The notes: a model not told the origin generated them from the sequence alone. A stretch of DNA of 29,998 nt from JADKIH01 sp964486655 (GCA_964486655.1 CAZAON010000057.1:1-29998); one strand, 5' to 3'. Shown: positions 8,119 through 16,180, counted from the stretch's first letter. A program made the numbers and translations.

Positions 8119-9097
8119 GTTGTCCTTTTAAATGATTGATGACATTTACTTCCGTTGCATCAATATTTTTCTTTGCTGCCAGCATAACAGAAACATAATC
8201 TGTTACATGTATTAGGTACATCGCTTTTTCCAGATGCGATTCTCCCTTCGACCAGAGTTCGGTTATTGAATGTGTGTATTTCTGAAAAATTTCCTTGCAG
8301 ATTTCAATTCGTGTCTGCGTACGTGAATAATCGGTCGTATTACGAAGTATTACCACTGCAACATTGTCATAATTCTCGGCCCATCCTACCAGTTCATTGT
8401 GATTCATTTCGGGCAGAATGTTATGCCAGCAAAGCATTTTGGAATTTTCATTGATCTGCTGGCGGAAACGTGTAGCTACTCCATTGTATCCGTCAACTGC
8501 ATAAATCACAGGGATTTTTCCCGCAAGAAAATCAGTCAGCCTTTTTGCTTCCGATAATATTCCGCTTAAATCACTTTCTAAAAGTGAAATAGAATTTTTC
8601 AATTGTTTCTTGAATGCATCACCGATGATTCCATACCCATTCAAAACATAAAATAATTGTGTTAAAGAATATCCAAGGCAGGAGCGTGGGGGCATTCCGC
8701 CCGGAATAGTAATTAAATCTAGATTTTTAGTTTTAGCGATCTCTGCAATTTTCCCTCCTGAAGTAATACAGCAAATCATTGCATCTTTTTTCAACGAGTC
8801 TTCCAGGGCCTGAATGGTTTCCTCTGTATTTCCTGAATAGGAACAACAGATCAAAAGTGTGTTTTTGTTTACGAAAGCCGGAATGAAATAGTCTTTGATA
8901 ACAACAACGGGAACTTTAGATTCATTGGCAATTATTTCAGATACGATGGTTCCGCCTATGCCTGAACCGCCAAGTCCGGATATCACAATATTTTCAATTT
9001 GCCTTACCGGTTTATTCAGTTTTGCCTGCTCTCCAATTTGCAAAGCTTCTTTAAGTTGCAAAGGGAAATTCTTAACCAATTCGTGCATATCTGTCAT
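8105..9097 (-). CDS. Bifunctional phosphoglucose/phosphomannose isomerase (SIS domain)
   Basis: This 330-residue enzyme interconverts glucose-6-phosphate or mannose-6-phosphate with fructose-6-phosphate. It has two SIS sugar-isomerase domains. The phosphate-binding GLGGSGIGG is at 41-49, and SYSGNTEE, the second sugar-phosphate contact, is at 86-93. The GGMPPRSCLGYS block is typical of the PGI/PMI family. NHNELVGW near 232-239 carries His233 and Glu235, a conserved pair in the active-site region. The family was first described in archaea and also occurs in Bacteroidota. It could feed mannose-6-phosphate toward GDP-mannose and so serve glycan assembly. It is the first gene of a unit with lipB (14-bp overlap) and diverges from lysS. 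A TATTTTTG box lies 20 nt upstream of its ATG. Confidence 0.9.
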   Translation of the reverse strand: MTDMHELVKNFPLQLKEALQIGEQAKLNKPVRQIENIVISGLGGSGIGGTIVSEIIANESKVPVVVIKDYFIPAFVNKNTLLICCSYSGNTEETIQALEDSLKKDAMICCITSGGKIAEIAKTKNLDLITIPGGMPPRSCLGYSLTQLFYVLNGYGIIGDAFKKQLKNSISLLESDLSGILSEAKRLTDFLAGKIPVIYAVDGYNGVATRFRQQINENSKMLCWHNILPEMNHNELVGWAENYDNVAVVILRNTTDYSRTQTRIEICKEIFQKYTHSITELWSKGESHLEKAMYLIHVTDYVSVMLAAKKNIDATEVNVINHLKGQLAKI

Positions 9098-9117
9098 AAT
9101 GATCTGATTTTAGGCTG

Positions 9118-9125
9118 CAAAAATA
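9118..9125 (-). promoter_or_regulatory. -7 box TATTTTTG for the isomerase-lipB unit
   Basis: The minus strand reads TATTTTTG, an exact TAnnTTTG match, 20 nt upstream of the isomerase ATG at 9097. No -33 TTTG is evident at the usual spacing. Confidence 0.5.
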
Positions 9126-9191
9126 GGCATTTTACTTGTCCTTTTTAGCAGGAAACATGTGTAAATGGAAGCTTTAAGGCACTGATTTTTT

Positions 9192-9199
9192 TATCTTTG
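9192..9199 (+). promoter_or_regulatory. -7 box TATCTTTG for lysS
   Basis: TATCTTTG is an exact match to the Bacteroidota -7 consensus. It ends 20 nt before the lysS ATG and lies on the opposite strand to the isomerase box about 70 bp away, forming a compact divergent promoter region. Confidence 0.6.
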
Positions 9200-9219
9200 C
9201 GTCGCTTACAAACACAATT

Positions 9220-10749
9220 ATGGAGTTAAACGAACAGGAAATAATACGCCGCCAGAAGCTGGAGGAATTACAACAACGTGGAATTGATGCATATCCGGCC
9301 GAGATGTGGCCAATAACGCACTCTTCTCAGGAAATTCTGTCCGATTTCGAAAAGGAACCTCAGCGGTTTACCGAAGTGAGTTTCGCAGGAAGAATCATGA
9401 GCATTCGTGATATGGGAAAGGCTTCATTCGCAGTTTTACAGGATTCTGTCGGACGTATTCAAATCTATGTGCGCCGCGATGATATTTCCAAAAGCGAAGA
9501 CAAAGTTGAATATGATTTTATTTTTAAGAAAAGCCTCGACATTGGCGATATTATCGGCGTAAAAGGATATGTGTTTGTTACTAAAATGGGTGAGATCAGC
9601 ATCCATGTGAATGAGTTCAAACTGTTAAGCAAATCACTGCGCCCTCTTCCTGTCGTAAAAAAGGATGCCGACGGGAATGTGCATGATGCATTTACCGATC
9701 CTGAAATGAGATATCGTCAGCGTTACGTCGACCTTATCGTAAATCCCCAGGTTAAGGATGCATTCCTCAAACGTACCGCACTTACAAATTCGATGAGGAA
9801 ATATCTGAATGATAAAGGCTATCTCGAAGTGGAGACTCCGATTCTTCAGCCTTTATATGGAGGAGCAGCTGCGCGTCCGTTCAAGACCCATCACAATACG
9901 CTTGACATGACATTGTATTTGCGAATTGCTAATGAATTATATCTGAAAAGACTTATCGTTGGCGGCTTCGATGGCGTGTATGAGTTTGCGAAAGACTTTC
10001 GTAATGAAGGAATGGACCGCTTTCATAATCCCGAGTTCACTCAGATGGAATTGTATGTCGCATATAAAGACTACGAATGGATGATGAACCTGGTAGAAGA
10101 AATGGTCGAAAGGATCGCGCTTGATATTCACGGAACAACTGAAGTAACTGTTGGCGAACATAAAATTAATTTCAAACGTCCGTGGAAACGATATACGATG
10201 TATTCTGCAATTGCACATTTCACCGGAATAGATATTTCGAATATGGATGAGGCCGGCCTGGCTAAAACTGCGCGTGAACTGGGTGTCCAGGTCGATAAGT
10301 CAATGGGACGCGGTAAACTGATCGATGAAATATTCGGCGAGAAATGTGAACCACATTTGATTCAACCCACGTTCATTACTGATTATCCGGTTGAGATGAG
10401 TCCGCTTGCGAAAAAACACAGAACACATGCCGGACTGGTAGAAAGATTCGAAGCGATTTGTAACGGAAAAGAAATTTGCAATGCATTCTCCGAACTTAAC
10501 GACCCGATCGATCAGCGTAAACGTTTCGAGGAGCAATTGGAACTCGGAAAACGAGGCGACGAAGAGGCGATGATGCTGGATGAGGACTTTCTGCGTTCGC
10601 TGGAATTTGGAATGCCTCCTACTGCCGGACTTGGAATTGGAATCGACAGGTTGTCGATGATCATGACAAACTCCGCTTCGATTCAGGATGTGTTGTTCTT
10701 CCCGCAAATGAGACCGGAGAAAGTAGCGCAGGCGGAAACGGCGGAGTAA
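9220..10749 (+). CDS. lysS: Lysine--tRNA ligase, class II
   Basis: LysS charges tRNA-Lys with lysine using ATP. The 509-residue protein has the expected order. An N-terminal helical leader is followed by an OB-fold anticodon-binding domain (about 50-150, including FAGRIMSIRDMGKASFAVL). The class II catalytic core then has motif 1 (FLKRTALTNSMRKYL), motif 2 (FRNEGMDRFHNPEFTQMELY) and motif 3 (GLGIGIDRLSM) near the C-terminus. Length matches bacterial LysRS without extra domains. The ATG at 9220 follows a good -7 box by 20 nt. The frame is intact, and codon use is somewhat more GC-rich than its neighbours, as expected for a highly expressed gene. The downstream gap carries a four-unit heptamer repeat before the rhodanese gene. 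Confidence 0.98.
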   Translation: MELNEQEIIRRQKLEELQQRGIDAYPAEMWPITHSSQEILSDFEKEPQRFTEVSFAGRIMSIRDMGKASFAVLQDSVGRIQIYVRRDDISKSEDKVEYDFIFKKSLDIGDIIGVKGYVFVTKMGEISIHVNEFKLLSKSLRPLPVVKKDADGNVHDAFTDPEMRYRQRYVDLIVNPQVKDAFLKRTALTNSMRKYLNDKGYLEVETPILQPLYGGAAARPFKTHHNTLDMTLYLRIANELYLKRLIVGGFDGVYEFAKDFRNEGMDRFHNPEFTQMELYVAYKDYEWMMNLVEEMVERIALDIHGTTEVTVGEHKINFKRPWKRYTMYSAIAHFTGIDISNMDEAGLAKTARELGVQVDKSMGRGKLIDEIFGEKCEPHLIQPTFITDYPVEMSPLAKKHRTHAGLVERFEAICNGKEICNAFSELNDPIDQRKRFEEQLELGKRGDEEAMMLDEDFLRSLEFGMPPTAGLGIGIDRLSMIMTNSASIQDVLFFPQMRPEKVAQAETAE

Positions 10750-10752
10750 ATT

Positions 10753-10780
10753 AATTACAAATTACAAATTACAAATTACG
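10753..10780 (+). repeat. Heptamer tandem repeat (AATTACR)x4
   Basis: Four head-to-tail copies of AATTACA, the last one ending in G, are followed by GGGGG directly after the lysS stop. A matching four-unit array, also followed by GGGG, occurs at 21313-21340 after another gene. Confidence 0.85.
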
Positions 10781-10814
10781 GGGGCAACTCCTAAACATTA
10801 AATCAAAACGTTTT

Positions 10815-11201
10815 ATGAAAACAATAATCTATTTATTCTTCTGTTCAATTGTTGCTTTGCAATCGTGTGCGCAGAAATCCGGAGGCTATGTTAATGTCAG
10901 CCCTGATTCACTCAATAAAATGATGAAAGACGAACATGGGATCCTCATTGATGTTCGCACACCTGAAGAATATGCCGAAGGACATTTGACCGGAGCAATT
11001 AATATCAATTACAACGACCCGAATTTTTCTAAAGGACTGGACACATTGAATAAAGAACTTGTCTATGAAGTCTATTGCCGTTCAGGTGGCAGATCAGGAA
11101 TGTCTGCAGAGATAATGGTCGAAAAAGGATTCAAGAATGTTTACAACCTAGAGAATGGAATTATTGAGTGGAAGAAAAAGGGGTTGCCGGTAGTGAAGTA
11201 G
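10815..11201 (+). CDS. Rhodanese-like domain lipoprotein
   Basis: This 128-residue protein starts with a hydrophobic signal ending in the lipobox LQSC (Cys18), so it is probably a lipoprotein on the periplasmic side. The remainder is one rhodanese fold, with ILIDVRTPEEYAEGHL (about 43-58) and an active loop YCRSGGRSG with Cys88 as the persulfide-carrying residue. Rhodaneses move sulfane sulfur from thiosulfate or persulfides to cyanide or thiols. Single-domain exported forms are common, and their substrate is rarely known. The gene follows lysS by 65 bp, with a heptamer repeat between them, and it faces a secreted-protein gene across a repeat-rich gap. I see no clear -7 box of its own, so it may depend on lysS transcription. 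Confidence 0.9.
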   Translation: MKTIIYLFFCSIVALQSCAQKSGGYVNVSPDSLNKMMKDEHGILIDVRTPEEYAEGHLTGAININYNDPNFSKGLDTLNKELVYEVYCRSGGRSGMSAEIMVEKGFKNVYNLENGIIEWKKKGLPVVK

Positions 11202-11241
11202 TTTCGGGTTTCGAGTTACAGAAATGTAAGAAGGAAATTTT

Positions 11242-11276
11242 ACAACGGAGAAACGGAATAAACAGAGGGAAACGGA
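11242..11276. repeat. Short degenerate repeat, GGAGAAACGG/GGGAAACGG type
   Basis: In the convergent gap a purine-rich stretch repeats GGAGAAACGG, then CAGAGGGAAACGG, over about 35 bp. It has no coding frame of note and resembles the other short-period repeats at gene junctions here. Confidence 0.4.
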
Positions 11277-11368
11277 AACAATTTTGTAATTCGAAAGGCG
11301 GTCACAAAAAAATTAACACGTAGAACTCCAAAGGAATAATTCAATTAATCAAATCCTTTATAAAAATC

Positions 11369-11590
11369 TAAATCCCAGTATCCCGTTAATAAATCCCATA
11401 ATCCAATCCCCCAAATCCAATCCCATAATCCCAAAATCAAATTAATCCCAGTATCCCAGTAATTAATCCACAAAATCCAATCCCATAATCCCAAAATCAA
11501 ATTAATCCCAGTATCCCAGTAATAAATCCCATAAATCCAATCCCATAATCCCAACAATCAAATTAATCCCAGTAATAAATCCAATCTCAT
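11369..11590. repeat. 60-bp tandem repeat, about 3.7 copies
   Basis: This is a direct tandem array with a 60-bp period. Bases 11421-11480 and 11481-11540 match at 56 of 60 positions, including an identical first 40 bases. The copy starting at 11541 has one insertion and then a deletion of about 10 bp, and the first copy is partial and diverged. Each unit is itself built from TCCCA(A/T)-type sub-repeats (AATCCCAGTATCCCAGTAAT). It lies between the convergent rhodanese and secreted-protein genes. The rest of the 410-bp gap (11202-11241, 11277-11368) shows nothing else I can support. Confidence 0.9.
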
Positions 11591-11611
11591 TATCTCACAG
11601 ATCAATTTAAT

Positions 11612-13585
11612 TTAGTAGACAACGATTTTGTTACGCGCTGAAAAGTTATCCATATTTAATATAAAAGTATAGATTCCGCCTGAATAATTATCCAAATTAA
11701 TCTCTCCAGAGGATTTTTGAATTAACTCTTTATGAAGCACTCTTCCGGTATTATCAATAATAATTGCAGTTCCTTCTTTAAATTTATTATCAATTAATTC
11801 AAATCTAAGGTAACCATCAGTTGGATTTGGATAAATTTTGATTATACCATTATTTGAATCTATATTTTTGCTCGAAAGAAAATAATCAATTGTATTAATT
11901 GTGGTATTGGTTTTTATTGGTAAATTATAATCGAAATAAATATATGCTTCGTTTTCAATGACAGTTCCGTTAAGCAGACCGGGCCGTGTTTCGATTGAGT
12001 AATTAATGAAGCCATGGCTGTTCGGTTCATCAGTAGTACTATCAACCAATGCACATGGGTCGAAGATAAATCTTAATATTCCGGTTGATGACAACGTATA
12101 ACTATAAGGCATGCTGACTGTTCCGATATGTAAAGTGAGTGGGTCAAGATTTTCATCAAGTGTGTCGACAATAGAAATATAGAATGCAGTATCATTTCCC
12201 GTATTTTGAAAAACGATCTGATAATTAAGTAATGTGTCTGAAGGTGTAATAGCGCCATTAGATCCAAGACCTTTAGGTTCAACATATTTTTCATTAGGAT
12301 CAAATGAACCACTGAAAACGCTACTGAATGTTCTTGAGTTGTCATTTAGGTAAACATCCACTGCAGAGCTCCATATGTAAGCAGAATTACTGAAGGGTGT
12401 ATTGGTTGGATACATTCCCGAATGTAAAGTCAAAATGATTTGTCTGTTTTCATCAGGAATAAGATTTGTAAAATTCCATGATAATGAATTGGTCTGTATT
12501 GTGTCTGGTGTTATTGTGGATGATACGAAAGTAAAAGAAGTATCAAAATCAAATCGGACTGTGCCGTCTAAAGTTGTTGATCCATAATTTTTATAATTTA
12601 TGTGTACATTAATATCTCTGTTAGCACGAACGGGGGCATGCCCAAAACTTATTGCAAGATCATTCAATCCCGGGATACGCGTAAGTCCAAAATTGCAATT
12701 ATTGCTGGCAACGCCATTGGTAACTATTGTACTGGAATCTGCACATGTTAGCATCCAATTGCGGGGAATGCCACATTGAAATTGATAACTTCCGTCCGGT
12801 AAAAGGAAATAATATTTTCCATCATAATATGTATTTGCATAATTTCCGGCAGGCTGACAAGAAACATTTATATTATTCAGAGGCATTTCAAAAGTGTCAA
12901 GCACACAATTGGCATTCCCGTCATAATAAACCTGACCTGTTACATTTGGTAAAACAGGCACGTACAATCCTATATTATGAATTTGATTTATTAAGGTATT
13001 AGAAGGGAAATGGGTATAAATACCCGAATTGGAAATTTGCTGAGCTACACATGTTTGACTCCACGCTGTTACTTGCATTCTGGAAATAGTAGGATCAGGG
13101 ACTGTATCTGTTGGTCGGATCATGCTTGGTTTCGGTGAAACGTTATTAAAAGGCAATGAACTGATAATCTGATAACTTGAAATTCTACGTGGCCCCATAC
13201 CCTGTTGAAAATGTGTTGAATTAGAATTTGCAGGAAGACCTGAACAAAATGCTCCAAGATTAGGATTCACTGTTAAACAAGAATAAGTTTGATTTATACT
13301 GGGGGTTGCATTTGCATAGTATACAACCTGACTTGACCCCGGGACAACTGCGCCCGTTATTGTAGCGCCGGCAGGAAAAAAAGTTGTATCGAATTGTATC
13401 CCGACTCTTAATGTTCGGAAATACATTTCACCTACAGTAACATCCAGATATATGTCAAATTGATAAACGTTTGGACTTAGCAAAGTGTCATTCGTTATAA
13501 AACAATTAAATGTTTGTGCCTTTATTCCAATGTTGCATATGAAGGCTAAAAAAAGGAGTGCAATTGTATTTTTAAATTTTCTCAT
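11612..13585 (-). CDS. Large secreted protein with T9SS type A sorting domain
   Basis: This 657-residue protein begins MRKFKNTIALLFLAFICNIG with a cleavage site near IKAQ, a Sec signal peptide. The middle is beta-rich. A block near PNVTGQVYYDGNANCVLD resembles a SdrD B-like/carboxypeptidase-regulatory fold. It is followed by DUF11-like repeats around GSFDPNEKYVEPKG and IVFQNTGNDTAFYISIVDTL, a signature seen in many Bacteroidota surface proteins. The end, from IKIYPNPTDGYLRFEL (about 583 on) through GGIYTFIL to the terminal KIVVY, is a type A sorting domain. It directs export through PorSS/T9SS and attachment to the surface. No catalytic motif is seen, so adhesion or a structural role is likely. 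It lies downstream of the MsbA-like gene on the same strand, but a 116-bp gap and a TAAAATTG box 7 nt before the ATG suggest separate expression. Confidence 0.9.
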   Translation of the reverse strand: MRKFKNTIALLFLAFICNIGIKAQTFNCFITNDTLLSPNVYQFDIYLDVTVGEMYFRTLRVGIQFDTTFFPAGATITGAVVPGSSQVVYYANATPSINQTYSCLTVNPNLGAFCSGLPANSNSTHFQQGMGPRRISSYQIISSLPFNNVSPKPSMIRPTDTVPDPTISRMQVTAWSQTCVAQQISNSGIYTHFPSNTLINQIHNIGLYVPVLPNVTGQVYYDGNANCVLDTFEMPLNNINVSCQPAGNYANTYYDGKYYFLLPDGSYQFQCGIPRNWMLTCADSSTIVTNGVASNNCNFGLTRIPGLNDLAISFGHAPVRANRDINVHINYKNYGSTTLDGTVRFDFDTSFTFVSSTITPDTIQTNSLSWNFTNLIPDENRQIILTLHSGMYPTNTPFSNSAYIWSSAVDVYLNDNSRTFSSVFSGSFDPNEKYVEPKGLGSNGAITPSDTLLNYQIVFQNTGNDTAFYISIVDTLDENLDPLTLHIGTVSMPYSYTLSSTGILRFIFDPCALVDSTTDEPNSHGFINYSIETRPGLLNGTVIENEAYIYFDYNLPIKTNTTINTIDYFLSSKNIDSNNGIIKIYPNPTDGYLRFELIDNKFKEGTAIIIDNTGRVLHKELIQKSSGEINLDNYSGGIYTFILNMDNFSARNKIVVY

Positions 13586-13625
13586 AAATTTCCAATTTTA
13601 CATTTGTTTTATCAGAGGCCCCAAT

Positions 13626-13648
13626 ATAACATTATTTCTCAATGTTAT
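13626..13648. other. 8-bp perfect stem-loop between exporter and secreted-protein genes
   Basis: ATAACATT and AATGTTAT form a perfect 8-bp stem around a 7-nt loop in the gap after the MsbA-like stop. It is AT-only apart from one GC pair and is not followed by a U-run. It may be a weak terminator or an operator. Confidence 0.35.
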
Positions 13649-13701
13649 CTTTCCTATTTATGTGAATGTAAAATTACCTCCTAAGTAAGAGGCCTCAAAA
13701 T

Positions 13702-15528
13702 TTAAACAAATGACTGCAAATCATACAGCCTCTTATAAACTCCCGCTTTCAAAAGTAAATCATTATGTTTTCCTCTTTCAATGATTTGCCCTTTCTGCAT
13801 CACAATAATCTCATCGGCATGTTGAATAGTCGAAAGTCTGTGAGCAATAACTAAAGTCGTACGGTTTTTCATTAATTGTGTTAGCGCATCCTGTACCAAT
13901 CGTTCGCTCTCTGTATCAAGAGCAGATGTAGCTTCATCTAAAATTAAAATCGGCGGGTTCTTTAAAATGGCTCTTGCAATGCTGATGCGCTGTCGCTGTC
14001 CGCCGCTCATCTTTCCACCACGGTCACCGACATTCGTTTCATATCCGTCGGGCATGAGAGTGATGAACTCATGGGCGTTCGCAATCTTTGCAGCAGATAT
14101 AACATCTTCACGGCTCACATTGTTCAATCCGAATGCAATATTGTTAAATACGGTATCGTTGAATAACACACTTTCCTGGCTGACGATTCCCATCAATTCG
14201 CGGAGATCTTTCACCTTGTAATCCCGGATGTTTGTACCGTCAATAAATATTCCACCCTTATCAGTATCATAAAATCTTGGCAGAAGATCAGCAAGTGTTG
14301 TTTTGCCCGAACCACTTTGTCCGACCAACGCAATGGTCTTGCCTTTTTCTATATTCAGGTTAATCGTATCCAGAGCCCAGCCGCTGCCGCCTTTATAGTA
14401 GGCGAAAGAAACATTTTCGTATACAATTTTCGAATTGAATGAGCTGATTGGCTTCGCATTTTCTTTATCGGCAATGGTAATTTCTCCGTCGAGAATTGTA
14501 TTGATTCGTTCGACAGATGCAAGTCCGCGCTGTACATTCGTATAAGCTTCGGTAAATGCTTTTGCAGGTGGAATCAGTTGCGAGAATATGGCGATGAATG
14601 CGAAAAATGTGGAAGGCTCAAGTTCTTTGGTTGCACCGAGTACGAGTTTACCGCCGAAATACATTACAATTACCATTACGATTACACCTAAAAACTCACT
14701 CAATGGAGCGCTAAGATCTCTCTTCCGGTAAAGCTTATTCATCAGGCGGCGGTAATCGTCGTTCATTGCGCCGAATTTTTCTTTGAAGAAAGTCTCTGCC
14801 GTAAAGCCTTTAATAATGCGAAGTCCGGAAAGGGTTTCTTCGATGGTACTAAGCAACACTCCCATTTTCGCCTGACTTTTAGACGAAGTTCTTCGAAGAC
14901 TTTTTCCGATTTGTCCGATGATTAATCCGGCAACCGGCAAAAGCACAAAAACAAAAACCGAAAGTTGCGGACTCATAAATACCATTGTGCCTAGAAATAG
15001 AATTACGGTAAATGGTTCGCGGAAAATTACTTCGAGCGATTGCATGATGCTCCACTCAATTTGCTGAACATCGGAAGTCATTCTTGAAATTAAATCACCT
15101 TTGCGTTCTTCGGAAAAATAGGTAAGTGGTAGCCAGAGAATTTTATTATACATCTGATTACGCAGGTCTCTCACGACGCCATTTCTGATCGGAGCAATGA
15201 AAAACATTCCGAGGTACCGAAAGAGGTTCTTAAAGAAAAATAAAACAACGACAACAATGGAAAGCATCAGCAAAGCTTCGAGTTTTCCATTCGCCTCAAT
15301 ATAACTGCTCAGGTAATAATTGAAATTATTGATGATTGAATTTACAGAAAGTGTCAAGGGCTCCTGTTTGTAGTTTGTAGACTGATTGAACAATACATTC
15401 AGAAAAGGAGCGACCATTGTGAGTGAAAAAAGAGAAAAAACAACCGAAAGGATATTGAATAAGATATTCAATGCCGCATATCCTTTATAAGCTCCGACAT
15501 GACGAAGGAGGCGGAAGTAGTTTTTCAC
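13702..15528 (-). CDS. ABC exporter, fused permease/ATPase (MsbA-like lipid flippase family)
   Basis: This 608-residue half-transporter has six predicted membrane helices in residues about 15-330 and one NBD with the full motif set. Walker A is GQSGSGKT (403-410), signature MSGGQRQR (507-514), Walker B ILILDE (527-532), and the switch histidine is His563 in IAHRLST. MsbA-type homodimers flip lipid A-core or other amphiphiles across the inner membrane, and related proteins export peptides or drugs, so the substrate is uncertain. The start is GTG at 15528. It is preceded after 4 nt by TAAATTAG, a near -7 box, with no ATG just upstream. The gene is divergent from rbfA across a 181-bp region containing a nested inverted repeat. 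Confidence 0.92.
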   Translation of the reverse strand: MKNYFRLLRHVGAYKGYAALNILFNILSVVFSLFSLTMVAPFLNVLFNQSTNYKQEPLTLSVNSIINNFNYYLSSYIEANGKLEALLMLSIVVVVLFFFKNLFRYLGMFFIAPIRNGVVRDLRNQMYNKILWLPLTYFSEERKGDLISRMTSDVQQIEWSIMQSLEVIFREPFTVILFLGTMVFMSPQLSVFVFVLLPVAGLIIGQIGKSLRRTSSKSQAKMGVLLSTIEETLSGLRIIKGFTAETFFKEKFGAMNDDYRRLMNKLYRKRDLSAPLSEFLGVIVMVIVMYFGGKLVLGATKELEPSTFFAFIAIFSQLIPPAKAFTEAYTNVQRGLASVERINTILDGEITIADKENAKPISSFNSKIVYENVSFAYYKGGSGWALDTINLNIEKGKTIALVGQSGSGKTTLADLLPRFYDTDKGGIFIDGTNIRDYKVKDLRELMGIVSQESVLFNDTVFNNIAFGLNNVSREDVISAAKIANAHEFITLMPDGYETNVGDRGGKMSGGQRQRISIARAILKNPPILILDEATSALDTESERLVQDALTQLMKNRTTLVIAHRLSTIQHADEIIVMQKGQIIERGKHNDLLLKAGVYKRLYDLQSFV

Positions 15529-15532
15529 GCCG

Positions 15533-15540
15533 CTAATTTA
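15533..15540 (-). promoter_or_regulatory. -7-like box TAAATTAG, 4 nt before GTG
   Basis: The minus strand reads TAAATTAG, matching five of the six fixed positions of TAnnTTTG, and ends 4 nt before the exporter GTG. It is weaker than the others but at the same distance. Confidence 0.25.
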
Positions 15541-15552
15541 GTCTTTAGAAAT

Positions 15553-15699
15553 TAGTCTTTAGTCTTGAGCCTTTTGTCTTGAGATAGGAGGGGAAACAAT
15601 TTAGAAATATTGAACAATCATTGTTTTTTGGCCTAAATTGTAACATTATTTTCAGAATTTTATCGAATCTAATGGCTAAAGGCTCAAGACTAAAGACTA
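15553..15699. repeat. MITE-like nested inverted repeat, 22-bp perfect arms
   Basis: The arm at 15553-15574 (TAGTCTTTAGTCTTGAGCC plus TTT) is the exact reverse complement of 15678-15699. Inside the 103-bp spacer there is a second inverted pair, ACAATTTAG at 15596-15604 and CTAAATTGT at 15633-15641. At the centre is a 13-bp palindrome, AACAATCATTGTT, at 15613-15625. GTCTTTAG also occurs once more outside the left arm at 15541-15548. No reading frame of note lies inside. The element fills almost the whole gap between two divergent genes. I see no convincing target-site duplication. Confidence 0.85.
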
Positions 15700-15705
15700 T
15701 TTTTA
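15698..15705 (+). promoter_or_regulatory. -7-like box TATTTTTA, 4 nt before rbfA ATG
   Basis: TATTTTTA (TAnnTTTG with last-base A) overlaps the outer end of the right inverted-repeat arm by 2 bp and ends 4 nt before the rbfA ATG. A leaderless start is suggested. Confidence 0.35.
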
Positions 15706-15709
15706 CGCC

Positions 15710-16093
15710 ATGGATTCAACCCGTCAGCAAAAGTATAACAGGCTGTTTCAGAAGGAAATCGGTGAGCTTTTTCAAAAAGAAGGCTTTAATTTCTTTGGAA
15801 AGGCCTTTGTAACAGTCACCAACGTACGGGTTAGTCCCGATTTGGGCATAGCAAAAGTGTATCTGAGCATTTTTGGAGCTCCTGACTCGAAGGCCGTAAT
15901 GGATATGATCGAGAAGAAGAATAAGGAGATCAGGAAACTGTTTGGAAATCAAATCCGTCACCAGGCCCGAATAGTTCCCGAACTGAAATTTTTCCTCGAC
16001 GATTCCCTAAACTATGTCGACAAAATCGAAACCCTTTTCAAGAATATTGCGCCGTCAAAACCAAAAGACGACGAGGAAAAGCCGGAAGAATAG
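15710..16093 (+). CDS. rbfA: Ribosome-binding factor A
   Basis: RbfA binds the free 30S subunit near helix 1 of 16S rRNA and helps its late maturation, notably in the cold. The 127-residue product has the single KH-like fold. STRQQKYNRLFQKEIGELF forms the first helix, VTVTNVRVSPDLGIAKVYLSIFG the signature strand region, and the ending HQARIVPELKFFLDDSL with a charged tail is typical. The ATG at 15710 is preceded by CGCC and a TATTTTTA box. A longer upstream frame starting at 15621 is in a different frame and is rejected. Downstream come a methyltransferase and a LolC/FtsX-like permease on the same strand. Placement of rbfA next to such a permease is, from memory, a recurring Bacteroidota arrangement. 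Confidence 0.95.
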   Translation: MDSTRQQKYNRLFQKEIGELFQKEGFNFFGKAFVTVTNVRVSPDLGIAKVYLSIFGAPDSKAVMDMIEKKNKEIRKLFGNQIRHQARIVPELKFFLDDSLNYVDKIETLFKNIAPSKPKDDEEKPEE

Positions 16094-16110
16094 TTAGCCC
16101 CTAAATCTTC

Positions 16111-16128
16111 TCCCGGTAGCTATCGGGA
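16111..16128. other. Palindrome TCCCGGTAGCTATCGGGA after rbfA
   Basis: This is an 18-bp palindrome with one G/T departure from symmetry. As RNA it folds into a 7-bp stem, one pair G-U, with an AGCT loop. It begins 17 bp past the rbfA stop and has no U-run behind it. It could be a terminator or a dispersed palindromic repeat. Confidence 0.5.
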
Positions 16129-16180
16129 CTTCAATCTTACTTCGACTCCGCTTAGCACAAGTCAATTTCCAATCCTTTCC

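Noticed and set aside
11345..11557. A 70-codon Trp/Asp/Gly-rich frame on the minus strand with a 20-residue period
   Set aside because: It is simply the translation of the 60-bp tandem repeat. It has low complexity and no upstream signal, and the repeat unit varies by indels that break the frame at the edges.
11369..11590. CRISPR array
   Set aside because: Units are contiguous 60-bp copies with no alternation of conserved repeats and unique spacers, and no cas genes are present.
12727..13002. 91-codon plus-strand frame inside the secreted protein gene
   Set aside because: It is antisense to a well-supported T9SS cargo gene, with no domain, promoter or conserved-looking features.
15621..15812. 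63-codon plus-strand frame starting before rbfA
   Set aside because: It crosses the inverted repeat and overlaps rbfA in another frame. Its composition is not protein-like.
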